From: Flavobacterium psychrophilum
GTDB taxonomy: Bacteria; Bacteroidota; Bacteroidia; Flavobacteriales; Flavobacteriaceae
Length of the DNA stretch: 17,187 nt
Direction: 5' to 3'
Assembly (NCBI GenBank): GCA_022729635.1
Contig: DZAU01000048.1
Coordinates: 1 to 17,187, forward strand
Part shown: positions 6,943 through 14,781 of the stretch, piece after piece
Position numbering within the stretch: the first letter of the stretch is position 1
How the letters are laid out: the number at the start of each line of letters is the position of its first letter
Program-made: the position numbers and the translations under genes
Notes under the pieces: model-generated
Told to the model about the DNA's origin: nothing
Database searches by the model: none
What the model saw: only the letters and a program-made list of their open reading frames with translations

Positions 6943-7716
6943 ATGAAAAAGATAAAATCATTTATAATCTCGTTTTCAGCATTTTCGGTGTTGTGGTTTT
7001 TGTATTTTCCCATATTTATTATTATGTGGTTTTCCTTCAATAAAGAGTCGGTAAGTTCTTTTCCTATCGAGCATTATTCATTGGATTGGTATGTGAAATT
7101 ATTTCATAACAAGTCAATGATGCAAGCCGTTCGAATTAGTTTTTTCATCGCTATAACAAGTACAATTGCCGCTTTAATTATTGGAATTCCATCGGCTTAT
7201 GCCTTACATAAATACAATTATTTTGGAAAGAGTTTATTGTTAAAAATTATTTTATTGCCAATCACATTACCCGGAATCGTGACTGGTGTGGCAATGTTGA
7301 GCTTTTTTCCAATGTTGGGAATTCCGCTTTCGTTGACGGCTGTTTTGATTGGTCACACGACTTTTTTGATAGCGATTATGATTACACAAATCTTGGCTCG
7401 ATTCAAAAAGTTAGATCCGTATTTGGAGATGGCGGCTTTCGATTTAGGAGCAAGTCCAATGCAGGCATTTTTCAAAGTGATTTTACCCAATATAAAAACA
7501 GCTATAATTGGTGCCGTTTTATTGTCGTTGGTACTTTCGATGGATGAAATTCCGGTGACTTTTTTCTTGATTTCAAGAGAAAACACCTTGCCAATAGAGA
7601 TTTACGGAATGATGCGTCGTGGAATTACACCCGAAGTAAACGCCGTGGCAACCTTGGTATTTTTGGTATCGTCGGCAGCGATTTTTATGTCGTTAAAATT
7701 TAATAAAGAAAATTAA
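6943..7716 (+). CDS. potC: Spermidine/putrescine ABC transporter permease, PotC type
   Basis: Second permease of the polyamine importer, 257 aa, the length usual for PotC/PotI. Six hydrophobic segments are visible, starting with a helix at about residues 5-28 (ending IFIIMWFSFN). The EAA loop begins at E162 (EMAAFDLGASPMQAFFK) and is followed by the SLVLSMDEIPVTFFL segment typical of PotC, where an acidic residue lies in the transport path. It is tightly packed between potB (2 bp) and potA (4 bp), leaving no room for separate promoters. Confidence 0.9.
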   Translation: MKKIKSFIISFSAFSVLWFLYFPIFIIMWFSFNKESVSSFPIEHYSLDWYVKLFHNKSMMQAVRISFFIAITSTIAALIIGIPSAYALHKYNYFGKSLLLKIILLPITLPGIVTGVAMLSFFPMLGIPLSLTAVLIGHTTFLIAIMITQILARFKKLDPYLEMAAFDLGASPMQAFFKVILPNIKTAIIGAVLLSLVLSMDEIPVTFFLISRENTLPIEIYGMMRRGITPEVNAVATLVFLVSSAAIFMSLKFNKEN

Positions 7717-7720
7717 TAGA

Positions 7721-8758
7721 ATGAGTAAATTAGAATTAAAAGCTATCAGTAAATCCTACGGAAGTTCGCTTATCGTAAACAATTTGGATTTAGAAATTCA
7801 AGATGGCGAGTTTTTGACCATTTTGGGGCCAAGTGGTTGCGGAAAAACGACAACATTACGAATGATTGCAGGTTTTGAAACTCCAGATAACGGCAGTGTT
7901 TTACTCAATAAGCAAGATATTTCGCAATTGCCTCCCTATAAAAGAAATGTAAATACGGTTTTTCAAAATTATGCTTTGTTTCCCCATTTGAATGTAGAGG
8001 AAAATATCGCTTTTGGTTTGCACCAATTAAAAAAGAGTAAATCCGAAATTAATAAAAGAGTCGATGAAATGCTCGAATTGGTTCAAATGCAAGCTTTCAA
8101 AAATAGGAAGCCGTTTGAAATGTCGGGTGGACAACAACAACGAGTTGCCATTGCAAGAGCGATTGCGCCTGATCCCGAAATTTTATTGCTGGATGAACCG
8201 CTTGGGGCTTTAGATTTGAAACTAAGAAAACAAATGCAGTTTGAGTTGAAACAATTGCACAAAGATTTGAATAAAACCTTTGTTTATGTGACGCACGATC
8301 AAGAAGAAGCACTAACAATGTCCGACCGAATTGCGGTGATGAATCAAGGAATTATCGAGCAATTATCCGATAGTCAGACCTTGTACAATCATCCGAAAAC
8401 AAAATTTGTTGCTGGTTTTATTGGGGAAGCCAATTTGATTCCCGTGAAAACTGGAAACAAATCCTCGTTTACTTTTGAAGATAAAACATTTAGTTTTAAT
8501 CACGAAGTAAGCTCAGCTACTGCTGTTTTGTTTATCAGACCAGAAAATGTGTCTTTCGATTCTGTGACCGATATTGCTTTAACAGTGACAATTGAAGATG
8601 TGATTTTCGTAGGAAATCATAGAAAATACAAATTGGTAACAGCTTCAGGGCAAAAAATTATCAAAACCGAAGATTCATCGGTGGTTTTGACAAAAATTAT
8701 TGGGCAGTCGGTGACTATTTATTTGTCACCCAATTTAATTCAGATATACGCCCCCTAA
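7721..8758 (+). CDS. potA: Spermidine/putrescine ABC transporter ATP-binding protein
   Basis: ATPase that drives the PotBC channel from the cytoplasmic face. The 345-aa protein carries Walker A GPSGCGKT (36-43), Q-loop Q82 in FQNYALFPHL, signature MSGGQ (134-138), Walker B ILLLDEP with D158 and E159, and switch H192 (VTHDQEEA). After about residue 235 it has the TOBE-like regulatory domain (FIGEANLIPV, then FIRPENV) seen in the PotA, MalK and UgpC group. All catalytic residues are present. The last two codons and the stop (GCC CCC TAA) lie inside a copy of the 24-bp GC-rich repeat, so the repeat sets the end of the protein and may have shortened or changed the original tail slightly. Confidence 0.92.
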   Translation: MSKLELKAISKSYGSSLIVNNLDLEIQDGEFLTILGPSGCGKTTTLRMIAGFETPDNGSVLLNKQDISQLPPYKRNVNTVFQNYALFPHLNVEENIAFGLHQLKKSKSEINKRVDEMLELVQMQAFKNRKPFEMSGGQQQRVAIARAIAPDPEILLLDEPLGALDLKLRKQMQFELKQLHKDLNKTFVYVTHDQEEALTMSDRIAVMNQGIIEQLSDSQTLYNHPKTKFVAGFIGEANLIPVKTGNKSSFTFEDKTFSFNHEVSSATAVLFIRPENVSFDSVTDIALTVTIEDVIFVGNHRKYKLVTASGQKIIKTEDSSVVLTKIIGQSVTIYLSPNLIQIYAP

Positions 8759-8773
8759 CCCCCGAAGGGGGAA
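8750..8773. repeat. 24-bp GC-rich dispersed repeat, copy 4, carrying the potA stop codon
   Basis: Same orientation as copy 2. The TAA inside its CCCCCTAACCCCC core (8756-8758) is the potA stop codon, and the two preceding codons for Ala and Pro also come from the repeat. The CCCCCGAAGGGGG half could form a small GC-rich hairpin just after the stop. Confidence 0.85.
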
Positions 8774-8835
8774 TTAAAATGAGAATAGTATGAATATTTA
8801 AAATATATTGTAAAATCTTTTGCCTTTTTTTCCTT

Positions 8836-8869
8836 CCTTCCATTTGGAAAGGGTTGGGAAAGGGTTTCT
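8836..8869. repeat. Probable second-type dispersed intergenic repeat
   Basis: CCTTCCATTTGGAAAGGGTT followed by GGGAAAGGGTTTC lies in the potA-ALDH gap. The purine-rich run and short TTCC/GGAA fold-back look like an intergenic repeat I remember from flavobacterial genomes. Only one copy is in this window, so repeat status rests on memory. An in-frame upstream TTG at 8820 would translate it, which argues against using that start for the next gene. Confidence 0.35.
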
Positions 8870-8882
8870 AACTTTAAAAATT

Positions 8883-10328
8883 ATGTATAAAATGTATATC
8901 AACGGAGCATTTGTAGATTCTGTTTCTAAAAAAACAAGAGAAATACTAAATCCAGCTAACAAGCAAGTAATTGCAACCGTTCCTGAAGCGCAAATTGAAG
9001 ATGTAAATATTGCTGTAGATGCTGCCAGAGCGGCTTTTGACGGTGAAGAATGGAAAAGTAAAACCGCCCAAGACCGCCAAAAAATATTGTTCTCCATCGC
9101 AGGGAAAATAAGAGAAAATTTCGAAGCTTTCGTAAAATTAGAAGTAGAGAATAACGGAAAACCCATTCGTGAAGCCGAATTTGATATTGATGATGCCGCT
9201 TCTTGCTTCGAATTTTACGCAGGATTAACGACTAAAATTCACGGGGAAACAATGAGTGTTCCAGGAAATTCTTTCAGTTATGTAACCCGCGAAGCAATTG
9301 GAGTTTGTGCGCAAATTATTCCGTGGAATTTTCCATTTTTGATGTGTGCTTGGAAATTAGGACCAGCTATTGCGGCAGGAAATACGGTAGTTTTAAAACC
9401 ATCAGAAGTAACACCGTTAACCGCTTTGTATTTGGCACAATTAATAGATGAAATGGACATTCCAAAAGGAGTAATTAACATCGTAACTGGTGACGGACCA
9501 ATAGCAGGAAACGCTTTAATCAGCAATACTAAAATTGATAAAATTGCCTTTACTGGCGGCACTTCGACAGGAAAATACATTGGAAAAATCGCTGCCGAAA
9601 ATCTTAAAAAAGTAACCTTGGAATTAGGCGGGAAAAATCCGGTCGTAATTTTTGATGATTGCAAAATGGATTTGGCTATTGACTGGGGATTGTTTGCAGC
9701 TTTCGCCAATAGTGGACAAGTTTGTACAGCGGGTTCTCGAATTTTAATTCAGGATACTATTTATGATGAGTTTGTAAAACAATTTGTAGAGAGAGCGAAA
9801 AATATAAAAGTAGGCGATGGTTCGAATACAGAAAATACAATGGGACCGATCGTTTCTCAAAATCATTTTGATAAAGTAAAAACTTATATCGAAGTTGGAA
9901 AAGGGGAAGCAACCTTGGCTTTTGGTGGAAATACAGATGACAGCAAAGGATTTTTTATTGAGCCAACAATTTTTACAAACGTGACTCCAAATATGCGAAT
10001 TGCCAGAGAAGAAATTTTTGGACCCGTTGTAGCTTTACTTAAATTTTCTACCGAAGAAGAAGCAATTGCAATGGCAAACGATACCGAATATGGTTTGGGT
10101 TATGGATTATTTACCCAAGATGTAACACGTGTTCATCGTGTAATGCCAAAAATCAGAGCAGGTATTGGCTGGGTTAATTTTTATCATCCTACGTTCAACG
10201 AAATGCCTTGGGGCGGATATAAACAGTCTGGAACCGGAAGGGAATTAGGCTTGTACGGAATAGAAAATTATCTCGAAGTGAAACAGGTAAATATCAATTT
10301 AGATACAGATCCAGTTGGATGGTATTAA
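8883..10328 (+). CDS. Aldehyde dehydrogenase, 4-aminobutyraldehyde/betaine-aldehyde type
   Basis: Oxidises an aldehyde to the acid with NAD(P). It resembles the group containing betaine-aldehyde, gamma-aminobutyraldehyde (PatD) and PuuC-type dehydrogenases. From the ATG at 8883 the protein is 481 aa. Motifs are IIPWNFPFLMCAWKLGPA, VVLKPSEVTPLT (normal lysine), FTGGTSTGKYIG, catalytic base E247 (LELGGKNP), nucleophile C281 (NSGQVCTAGSR), EEIFGPV and PWGGYKQSGTGRELG. All essential residues are intact. The start at 8883 (or 8892) gives the normal N-terminus MYINGAF; an extension to TTG at 8820 would translate a repeat-like sequence. Beside a polyamine importer and an amine oxidase, the likely job is to turn 4-aminobutanal into GABA, the substrate of GabT at the other end of the block. 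Aminopropionaldehyde or betaine aldehyde are alternatives. Confidence 0.85.
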   Translation: MYKMYINGAFVDSVSKKTREILNPANKQVIATVPEAQIEDVNIAVDAARAAFDGEEWKSKTAQDRQKILFSIAGKIRENFEAFVKLEVENNGKPIREAEFDIDDAASCFEFYAGLTTKIHGETMSVPGNSFSYVTREAIGVCAQIIPWNFPFLMCAWKLGPAIAAGNTVVLKPSEVTPLTALYLAQLIDEMDIPKGVINIVTGDGPIAGNALISNTKIDKIAFTGGTSTGKYIGKIAAENLKKVTLELGGKNPVVIFDDCKMDLAIDWGLFAAFANSGQVCTAGSRILIQDTIYDEFVKQFVERAKNIKVGDGSNTENTMGPIVSQNHFDKVKTYIEVGKGEATLAFGGNTDDSKGFFIEPTIFTNVTPNMRIAREEIFGPVVALLKFSTEEEAIAMANDTEYGLGYGLFTQDVTRVHRVMPKIRAGIGWVNFYHPTFNEMPWGGYKQSGTGRELGLYGIENYLEVKQVNINLDTDPVGWY

Positions 10329-10343
10329 TTATAAATAGAATCC

Positions 10344-10425
10344 AACCCTGTCAGGGTTTCAAACCCTGACAGGGTTAAGGGTTAAAAAATAAATTAAAAA
10401 AAGGGTTTCAAACCCTGACAGGGTT
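10344..10425. repeat. Duplicated palindromic repeat (AACCCTGTCAGGGTT type)
   Basis: A full unit at 10344-10376 contains two inverted CCCTG-CAGGG palindromes joined by TTTC. A partial direct copy at 10402-10425 (AGGGTTTCAAACCCTGACAG then GGTT) follows after an A/T-rich stretch. Both units can fold into strong hairpins between the ALDH and Sad-like genes. The composition (GC-rich palindromes in an AT-rich gap) and the local copying point to a dispersed intergenic repeat rather than a simple terminator, although it could also terminate or stabilise mRNA ends. Confidence 0.75.
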
Positions 10426-10445
10426 AAAAATAAAATTAAAAAAAA

Positions 10446-11798
10446 ATGATAATCAAATCAATAAATCCATATTCTCAGGCAGAAATTGCAGAACACGAAG
10501 TTTTGACCAATGTACAATTGGCTCAAAAAATTGAACTATCTGAAAAAGCTTTTAAAAATTGGCGTAACACTACATTTCAGGAAAGAGCGGATAAAATGAA
10601 AAAATTAGCCAATATTCTTCGAGCAAGAAAGGAAGAATTAGGCTTGTTGATTACCAATGAAATGGGTAAAGTTTTATCAGAAGCTGTTGCTGAGGTTGAA
10701 AAATCGGCTGGGAATTGTGATTTCTATGCCGAGAATGCCGAGAAAATGCTGAGAGATGTTTATTACGATACACCTTTCAAAAGTATGTCGGTTTTTGATC
10801 CATCGGGAGCTATTTTTGCAGTAATGCCTTGGAATTATCCTTTTTGGCAGGTTTTGCGTTATGCTGCGCCGGCTGTTATGGCTGGAAATGTTTCGATTTT
10901 GAAACACGCTTCAAATGTGCAAGGTTGTGCCAAAGCTATTGAAAATGCTTTTTTAGAAGCGGGTTTTCCAGAAGGAGTTTTTCAACAAGTGACTATCAGT
11001 TTGAACCAAGTGGAAACTATTATTGCTTCGGACATTGTTAGCGGTGTTACCTTGACAGGAAGTGAAATGGCAGGTTCATCGGTGGCTTCATTGGCAGGAA
11101 AACACATCAAGAAAACGGTTATGGAACTCGGAGGTTCTGATGCATTTATTGTTTTAGACGATGCCGATATTGAAAAAGCAGCGACTGTGGCAACACAATC
11201 CCGAATGCTAAATGCAGGTCAGGCTTGTATTTGTGCCAAAAGATTTATTGTTACTGAAAAAATTGGTGATGAATTTGCTCATTTATTTGCTCAAAAAATC
11301 AACGCATTACATCAAGGAAATCCGTTGCAAGATAATATCAATATGGGACCTTTGGCTAAATTGGAGTTTGCAAATACTTTGAGTTCTCAATTGGAGAAAT
11401 CCTTACAGCAAGGGGCAAAAATCTTGGTAGGAGGAGAGCAGGATAATTGTAATTTCCAACCCACATTAATAGATTTTGTAGATTCTAATAATATTGCTTT
11501 TCAGGAGGAAACTTTTGGACCATTGGCGACAATAATTAGAGCCAAAGACGCAAATGATGCCGTCGCAATTGCCAATAATCATCGTTACGGACTGGCTTCG
11601 GCAATTTGGACAGAAGACCGTGAAAAGGCTTATAAATTAGCCAGACGAATTGAGGCTGGAAATGTTTTTGTTAATTCTCTTGTTCGTTCCGATTCTCGAA
11701 TTCCTTTTGGAGGAATAAAAAAATCAGGTTATGGAAGAGAATTATCTGAAATTGGGATGAAGGAATTTATGAATATGAAATCGATTATTATTGAATAG
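10446..11798 (+). CDS. sad: Succinate-semialdehyde dehydrogenase, Sad/YneI type
   Basis: Oxidises succinate semialdehyde to succinate, the last step in GABA breakdown. The 450-aa sequence follows E. coli Sad (YneI, about 462 aa) closely in its diagnostic parts as I remember them: [38 protein letters not shown] (KHAxN instead of the usual KPSE), [18 protein letters not shown], and the end [20 protein letters not shown]. The catalytic base is E227 and the nucleophile C261 ([11 protein letters not shown]). Sad differs from GabD in being suited to NAD and to growth on putrescine as nitrogen or carbon source, which matches this locus. It is the second semialdehyde dehydrogenase here, beside the one at 1338; glutarate semialdehyde is a possible alternative substrate for either. 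Confidence 0.85.
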   Translation: MIIKSINPYSQAEIAEHEVLTNVQLAQKIELSEKAFKNWRNTTFQERADKMKKLANILRARKEELGLLITNEMGKVLSEAVAEVEKSAGNCDFYAENAEKMLRDVYYDTPFKSMSVFDPSGAIFAVMPWNYPFWQVLRYAAPAVMAGNVSILKHASNVQGCAKAIENAFLEAGFPEGVFQQVTISLNQVETIIASDIVSGVTLTGSEMAGSSVASLAGKHIKKTVMELGGSDAFIVLDDADIEKAATVATQSRMLNAGQACICAKRFIVTEKIGDEFAHLFAQKINALHQGNPLQDNINMGPLAKLEFANTLSSQLEKSLQQGAKILVGGEQDNCNFQPTLIDFVDSNNIAFQEETFGPLATIIRAKDANDAVAIANNHRYGLASAIWTEDREKAYKLARRIEAGNVFVNSLVRSDSRIPFGGIKKSGYGRELSEIGMKEFMNMKSIIIE

Positions 11799-11815
11799 TA
11801 ACTAATTTTAATATA

Positions 11816-11870
11816 CGTCAGTTCGAGTTTTTTTGTGTAGTAAAACGGAACAAAAAAGTATCGAGAACCA
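11816..11870. repeat. Half-copy of the inverted-repeat element before the amine oxidase
   Basis: CGTCAGTTCGAG, then GTGTAG-AAACGGAACAAAAAA, then GTATCGAGAACCA, matches the left half of the element at 4796-4852 nearly base for base. Here it stands alone without a mirrored half. It fills most of the gap between the Sad-like gene and the amine oxidase and lies inside the longest possible frame of the latter (TTG 11833), so that early start is unlikely. Confidence 0.8.
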
Positions 11871-11892
11871 TTTTTTAACTAATCTAAACCAA

Positions 11893-13572
11893 ATGAGAAA
11901 ACCAAAATCAAAAACGCTTCAAAATTTACTTTTTAATTTTAAAGCAGCTCAATTTTCGAACGAAAACCCTGAAATTGAAGTAAATAAAATCGTCGAATTT
12001 AAAAATGCTGATGCGCAAACAAGGAGAAAATTTGTTGGCGATATCGCAAAATTGGGTTTGCTTACAGGAATTGTAGGTACTTCAATATTAAGTTGTAAAA
12101 AAGAAAATGAAACTGAAAATTTTGATATTTCAAATGCCGGAAATCAAAGTGAAGGCAGTCTAAAAGTGGCAGTTATTGGTGCAGGAATTGCAGGTTTGAA
12201 CGCAATGTACCAACTTAAAAAAGCAGGAATTCAAGCCACACTTTATGAAGGAAGTCATAGGTTGGGCGGTCGGATTTTAACGCATTATAATGATGCTTTG
12301 CAAATGGGAATTCATCCAGAATTTGGAGGTGATTTTATTGATTCCAATCACGAAGATATGCTTAATCTGGCAAAAGAATTCGACTTGGAATTAATCGATA
12401 TGTATGCCGAATCGAAAGCAGCGAACTTACGTCACGAAACTTTCTTTTTTGATGGAAGACATATTTCTGAAGAAGAAATCATTAAGGAATTTAAGAATAT
12501 TGTTCCAAAATTATCAGAAGATGCCGATAGTCTTGGTGAAGATTATGATACACCGGAAGCCTTGGTTTTAGATAAAACAACGCTAAAAGACTATATCAAT
12601 TCCTTGAATTGTAAACAATGGTTGAAAGACATTCTCACTGCGGCTTATTTGGCAGAATTTGGTTTGGATACTTCAGAACAATCGGCAATAAATATGCTTG
12701 ATATGTTGGATACTGACACTTCGGGAGGTTTTAGAATTTTTGGCGACAGCGATGAAAAATATAGAATAAAAAACGGAAATTCTGCACTTATTGAGCATTT
12801 GGCGGGAAAAGTGGCAGCTGATATTGAAACAAAATCGATGCTTACAGCAATTTCAAACAAGGACGGAAAATACACGCTTTCATTTAAAGACAAAGAAGAT
12901 GTTCAGGCGGAGTATGTGATTATCTGTATTCCTTTTACAATGCTTCGTGATGTGAAAATGGATTTAGTAGCAATGACTCCGGAGAAGAAAAATGCTATTC
13001 AACAGTTGGGCTATGGTCAAAATAACAAACTGTTTCTGGGTTATGAAAGCAGACCATGGCGTGAAGGGAAAAACAAATTTTACGGCTATTTATTTCACAA
13101 GGATATTCACGATGGTTGGGATTCGAGCAGCATAAAAACGATTCAAAGCAATAAAGGTGCTTACTGTTGTTTCTTTGGTGGAGACGAATCCATTCGGTTG
13201 TCAAAAGTAGCAGTGAATAATCCTTCGGCACCACCAACTCATATTTGGAAAACAGATTTGCCTCAAAACGAAATCGATAAATATGTTGGCGAAATGGAGC
13301 AAATATATCCAGGTTCAAAAAGTACGTATTCTAAAAAGCATGTTTTTGCTTGTTGGTCAACCTATCCATGGGTAAAAGCGAGTTACACCTGTCCAAAACC
13401 AGGACAATGGAATAACGAAATGCTTCATATTAGTGAGCCGATAGGGAATGTGTTTTTTGCAGGAGAACATTGCAGTATAGATTATCAAGGATTTATGAAT
13501 GGCGGAGCCGAAACAGGACGAATAGCAGCTGAAGAAATATTTAAAAAAATTGATAAAGAACCCAAAAAATAA
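11893..13572 (+). CDS. Tat-exported FAD-dependent amine oxidase (polyamine/monoamine oxidase family), probable lipoprotein
   Basis: Flavin amine oxidases oxidise primary or secondary amines to aldehydes with H2O2 release. From ATG 11893 the protein is 559 aa. It has an unusual N-terminal extension of about 40 aa, then a twin-arginine signal (TRRKFVGDIAKLG, R44-R45), a hydrophobic stretch and a lipobox ILSC with C68. The FAD-binding Rossmann motif is GAGIAG (96-101), with YEGSHRLGGRI after it. The lysine of the flavin-water site of MAO-type enzymes is likely K379 (NNKLFLGY), and the C-terminal FAD segment is FAGEHCSIDYQGFMNGG. A folded, FAD-loaded protein is what the Tat route carries. In this block it would make aminoaldehydes such as 4-aminobutanal from putrescine, probably on the periplasmic side. 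An L-amino acid oxidase-like substrate is possible. The ATG is preferred because upstream sequence is repeat DNA and TAAACCAA is a normal flavobacterial leader. Confidence 0.82.
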   Translation: MRKPKSKTLQNLLFNFKAAQFSNENPEIEVNKIVEFKNADAQTRRKFVGDIAKLGLLTGIVGTSILSCKKENETENFDISNAGNQSEGSLKVAVIGAGIAGLNAMYQLKKAGIQATLYEGSHRLGGRILTHYNDALQMGIHPEFGGDFIDSNHEDMLNLAKEFDLELIDMYAESKAANLRHETFFFDGRHISEEEIIKEFKNIVPKLSEDADSLGEDYDTPEALVLDKTTLKDYINSLNCKQWLKDILTAAYLAEFGLDTSEQSAINMLDMLDTDTSGGFRIFGDSDEKYRIKNGNSALIEHLAGKVAADIETKSMLTAISNKDGKYTLSFKDKEDVQAEYVIICIPFTMLRDVKMDLVAMTPEKKNAIQQLGYGQNNKLFLGYESRPWREGKNKFYGYLFHKDIHDGWDSSSIKTIQSNKGAYCCFFGGDESIRLSKVAVNNPSAPPTHIWKTDLPQNEIDKYVGEMEQIYPGSKSTYSKKHVFACWSTYPWVKASYTCPKPGQWNNEMLHISEPIGNVFFAGEHCSIDYQGFMNGGAETGRIAAEEIFKKIDKEPKK

Positions 13573-13936
13573 TTTTTTTGTACTGAATAGTTGAAAATGA
13601 CGAAATTCAACAATCTGAAAATTTAAATACTTAGATTTCACGGAATAGAATGCCTAAAATAATTGGAAAATAGGTAAAAAGTGCATTATGAATATTTGAA
13701 AATATTGAATTAAAAATATCGAATAGCTATTTTATGGAATTGTATTTTAGAAATTAATATTTTTTATTAAAACAGTACAATTAAAAACAATTTTAACATT
13801 TAAATAATTTAAAAAATGATACATTGGTCATTTTAATGATAATTTCACAAAGAAATTTAATTTTTAAATCCCTATTTAAATGTAATTATATCAAGTAATA
13901 ATCAAAACCAAATTAATAACAAAAACCAAATTAAAC
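13573..13936. other. Long AT-rich intergenic region
   Basis: This 364-bp gap has no credible gene in any frame. After the amine oxidase only a weak stem (GTTGAA at 13590 with TTCAAC at 13606) is seen, without a T-run. The downstream half is extremely A/T-rich and ends in an A-rich leader in which AAAACCAAATTAA occurs twice (13904-13916 and 13922-13934, 18-bp spacing). A near-match to the Bacteroidetes -7 box (AATATTTG, about 13690) is too weak to call. The length suggests that the downstream gene has its own promoter here. Confidence 0.5.
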
Positions 13937-14722
13937 ATGAAAAAAGTAGTAATTATTTTAGCATTAATGCTAACAAGTGCAATGACTTTTGCACAAGAAA
14001 CCGTAAAAGACACAACGGCGGTAGAAGAATCAGAACCAAAATTTACTGCGGCTGTAGATATTGTTTATCCCTATTTATGGCGAGGAATCAAACTTATTGG
14101 CAATAAAGTTGCCTTTCAACCTTATGCATCTTATGCAATTACAGATAAGCTTACTGCTGGAGTTTGGGGAACAACTAATTTTTCAGACGCATCAGATGCC
14201 TATAATGAATTCGATTGGTATGTATCTTATCAGGTGACTCCAATTGTAAAAGTAATGGTAAGCGATTATTATTATTGGAATAGTGATATTAAATCCAATT
14301 ACTGGAATTATGATGATGGAACTCAAGCAATAGATTTATCTGTCCTTCTTGATTTTTCAGACAAAGGGGTTCCAGTTGATTTTCAATGGAATACTTTAAT
14401 CGCCGGAAATGATTTTAATAACGATGGAGATAGAAACTTTTCAAGCTATGCCGAAGTTGGATATTCACATTCTTTAGAAAGTGTAGGTATTGATTTGAGA
14501 GCATTTGCTGGAGCAGTTGTAAATGAAAGTAGTTATTATGTAACTGATGGCTTCTCTTTTACAAATGTGGGTTTGAATATTGCTAAAGAAATCAAATTTT
14601 CCGAAAAATTTTCTGTACCTGTTTTTGTAAGATATACTTATAACGACACAGGATGGGTTAATAATGATGGAGATCTTAAAAACAATTTTATCTCTGGAGG
14701 TTTGACTTTGACTATCAAATAG
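13937..14722 (+). CDS. Outer-membrane beta-barrel-like protein of unknown function
   Basis: A 261-aa precursor with a clear Sec signal peptide (MKKVVIILALMLTSAMTFA, likely cleavage after A19 before QE). The rest is rich in Tyr, Trp, Asp and Ser with alternating hydrophobic strands: AAVDIVYPYLWRG, FQPYASYAI, TAGVWGTTNF, EFDWYVSYQV, VKVMVSDYYYW, then the closing strand NNFISGGLTLTIK. The pattern resembles putative porins of the TorF type (Y-L/V-W-R-G near the N-terminus, then QPYxSY), but I cannot name a function. It is cut off from the amine oxidase by 364 bp and followed at once by a strong terminator, so it is probably a single-gene unit. Its place beside a polyamine locus allows a role as outer-membrane channel, which is a guess. 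Confidence 0.7.
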   Translation: MKKVVIILALMLTSAMTFAQETVKDTTAVEESEPKFTAAVDIVYPYLWRGIKLIGNKVAFQPYASYAITDKLTAGVWGTTNFSDASDAYNEFDWYVSYQVTPIVKVMVSDYYYWNSDIKSNYWNYDDGTQAIDLSVLLDFSDKGVPVDFQWNTLIAGNDFNNDGDRNFSSYAEVGYSHSLESVGIDLRAFAGAVVNESSYYVTDGFSFTNVGLNIAKEIKFSEKFSVPVFVRYTYNDTGWVNNDGDLKNNFISGGLTLTIK

Positions 14723-14741
14723 GCATATTTGTAATTCATAT

Positions 14742-14781
14742 AAAAAACTGCCAAATTCTTTTTAGAATTTGGCAGTTTTTT
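14742..14781 (+). terminator. Strong intrinsic terminator after the outer-membrane protein gene
   Basis: Perfect 18-bp arms (14742-14759 and 14764-14781) around a TTTT loop. The core is ACTGCCAAATTCT / AGAATTTGGCAGT, with six A before and six T after. The U-tract on the + strand ends the upstream gene; the matching A-tract would also let it work from the other strand. It starts 19 bp after the stop codon. Confidence 0.9.

Noticed and set aside
8820..8882. N-terminal extension of the second ALDH from TTG 8820
   Set aside because: It would translate a repeat-like purine/pyrimidine run. The ATG at 8883 gives the normal ALDH N-terminus.
9278..9709. 143-codon minus-strand open frame inside the second ALDH
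   Set aside because: It is a shadow of a conserved catalytic-domain coding sequence; there is no leader and no recognisable domain.
10344..10425. CRISPR-like array
   Set aside because: Only two unequal units of a palindrome with a single A/T-rich spacer, no cas genes and no regular spacing.
11833..11892. N-terminal extension of the amine oxidase from TTG 11833
   Set aside because: The added 20 residues come from the half-repeat at 11816-11870. ATG 11893 has a normal A-rich leader.
13590..13611. Terminator after the amine oxidase
   Set aside because: The stem is only six weak base pairs and no T-run follows.
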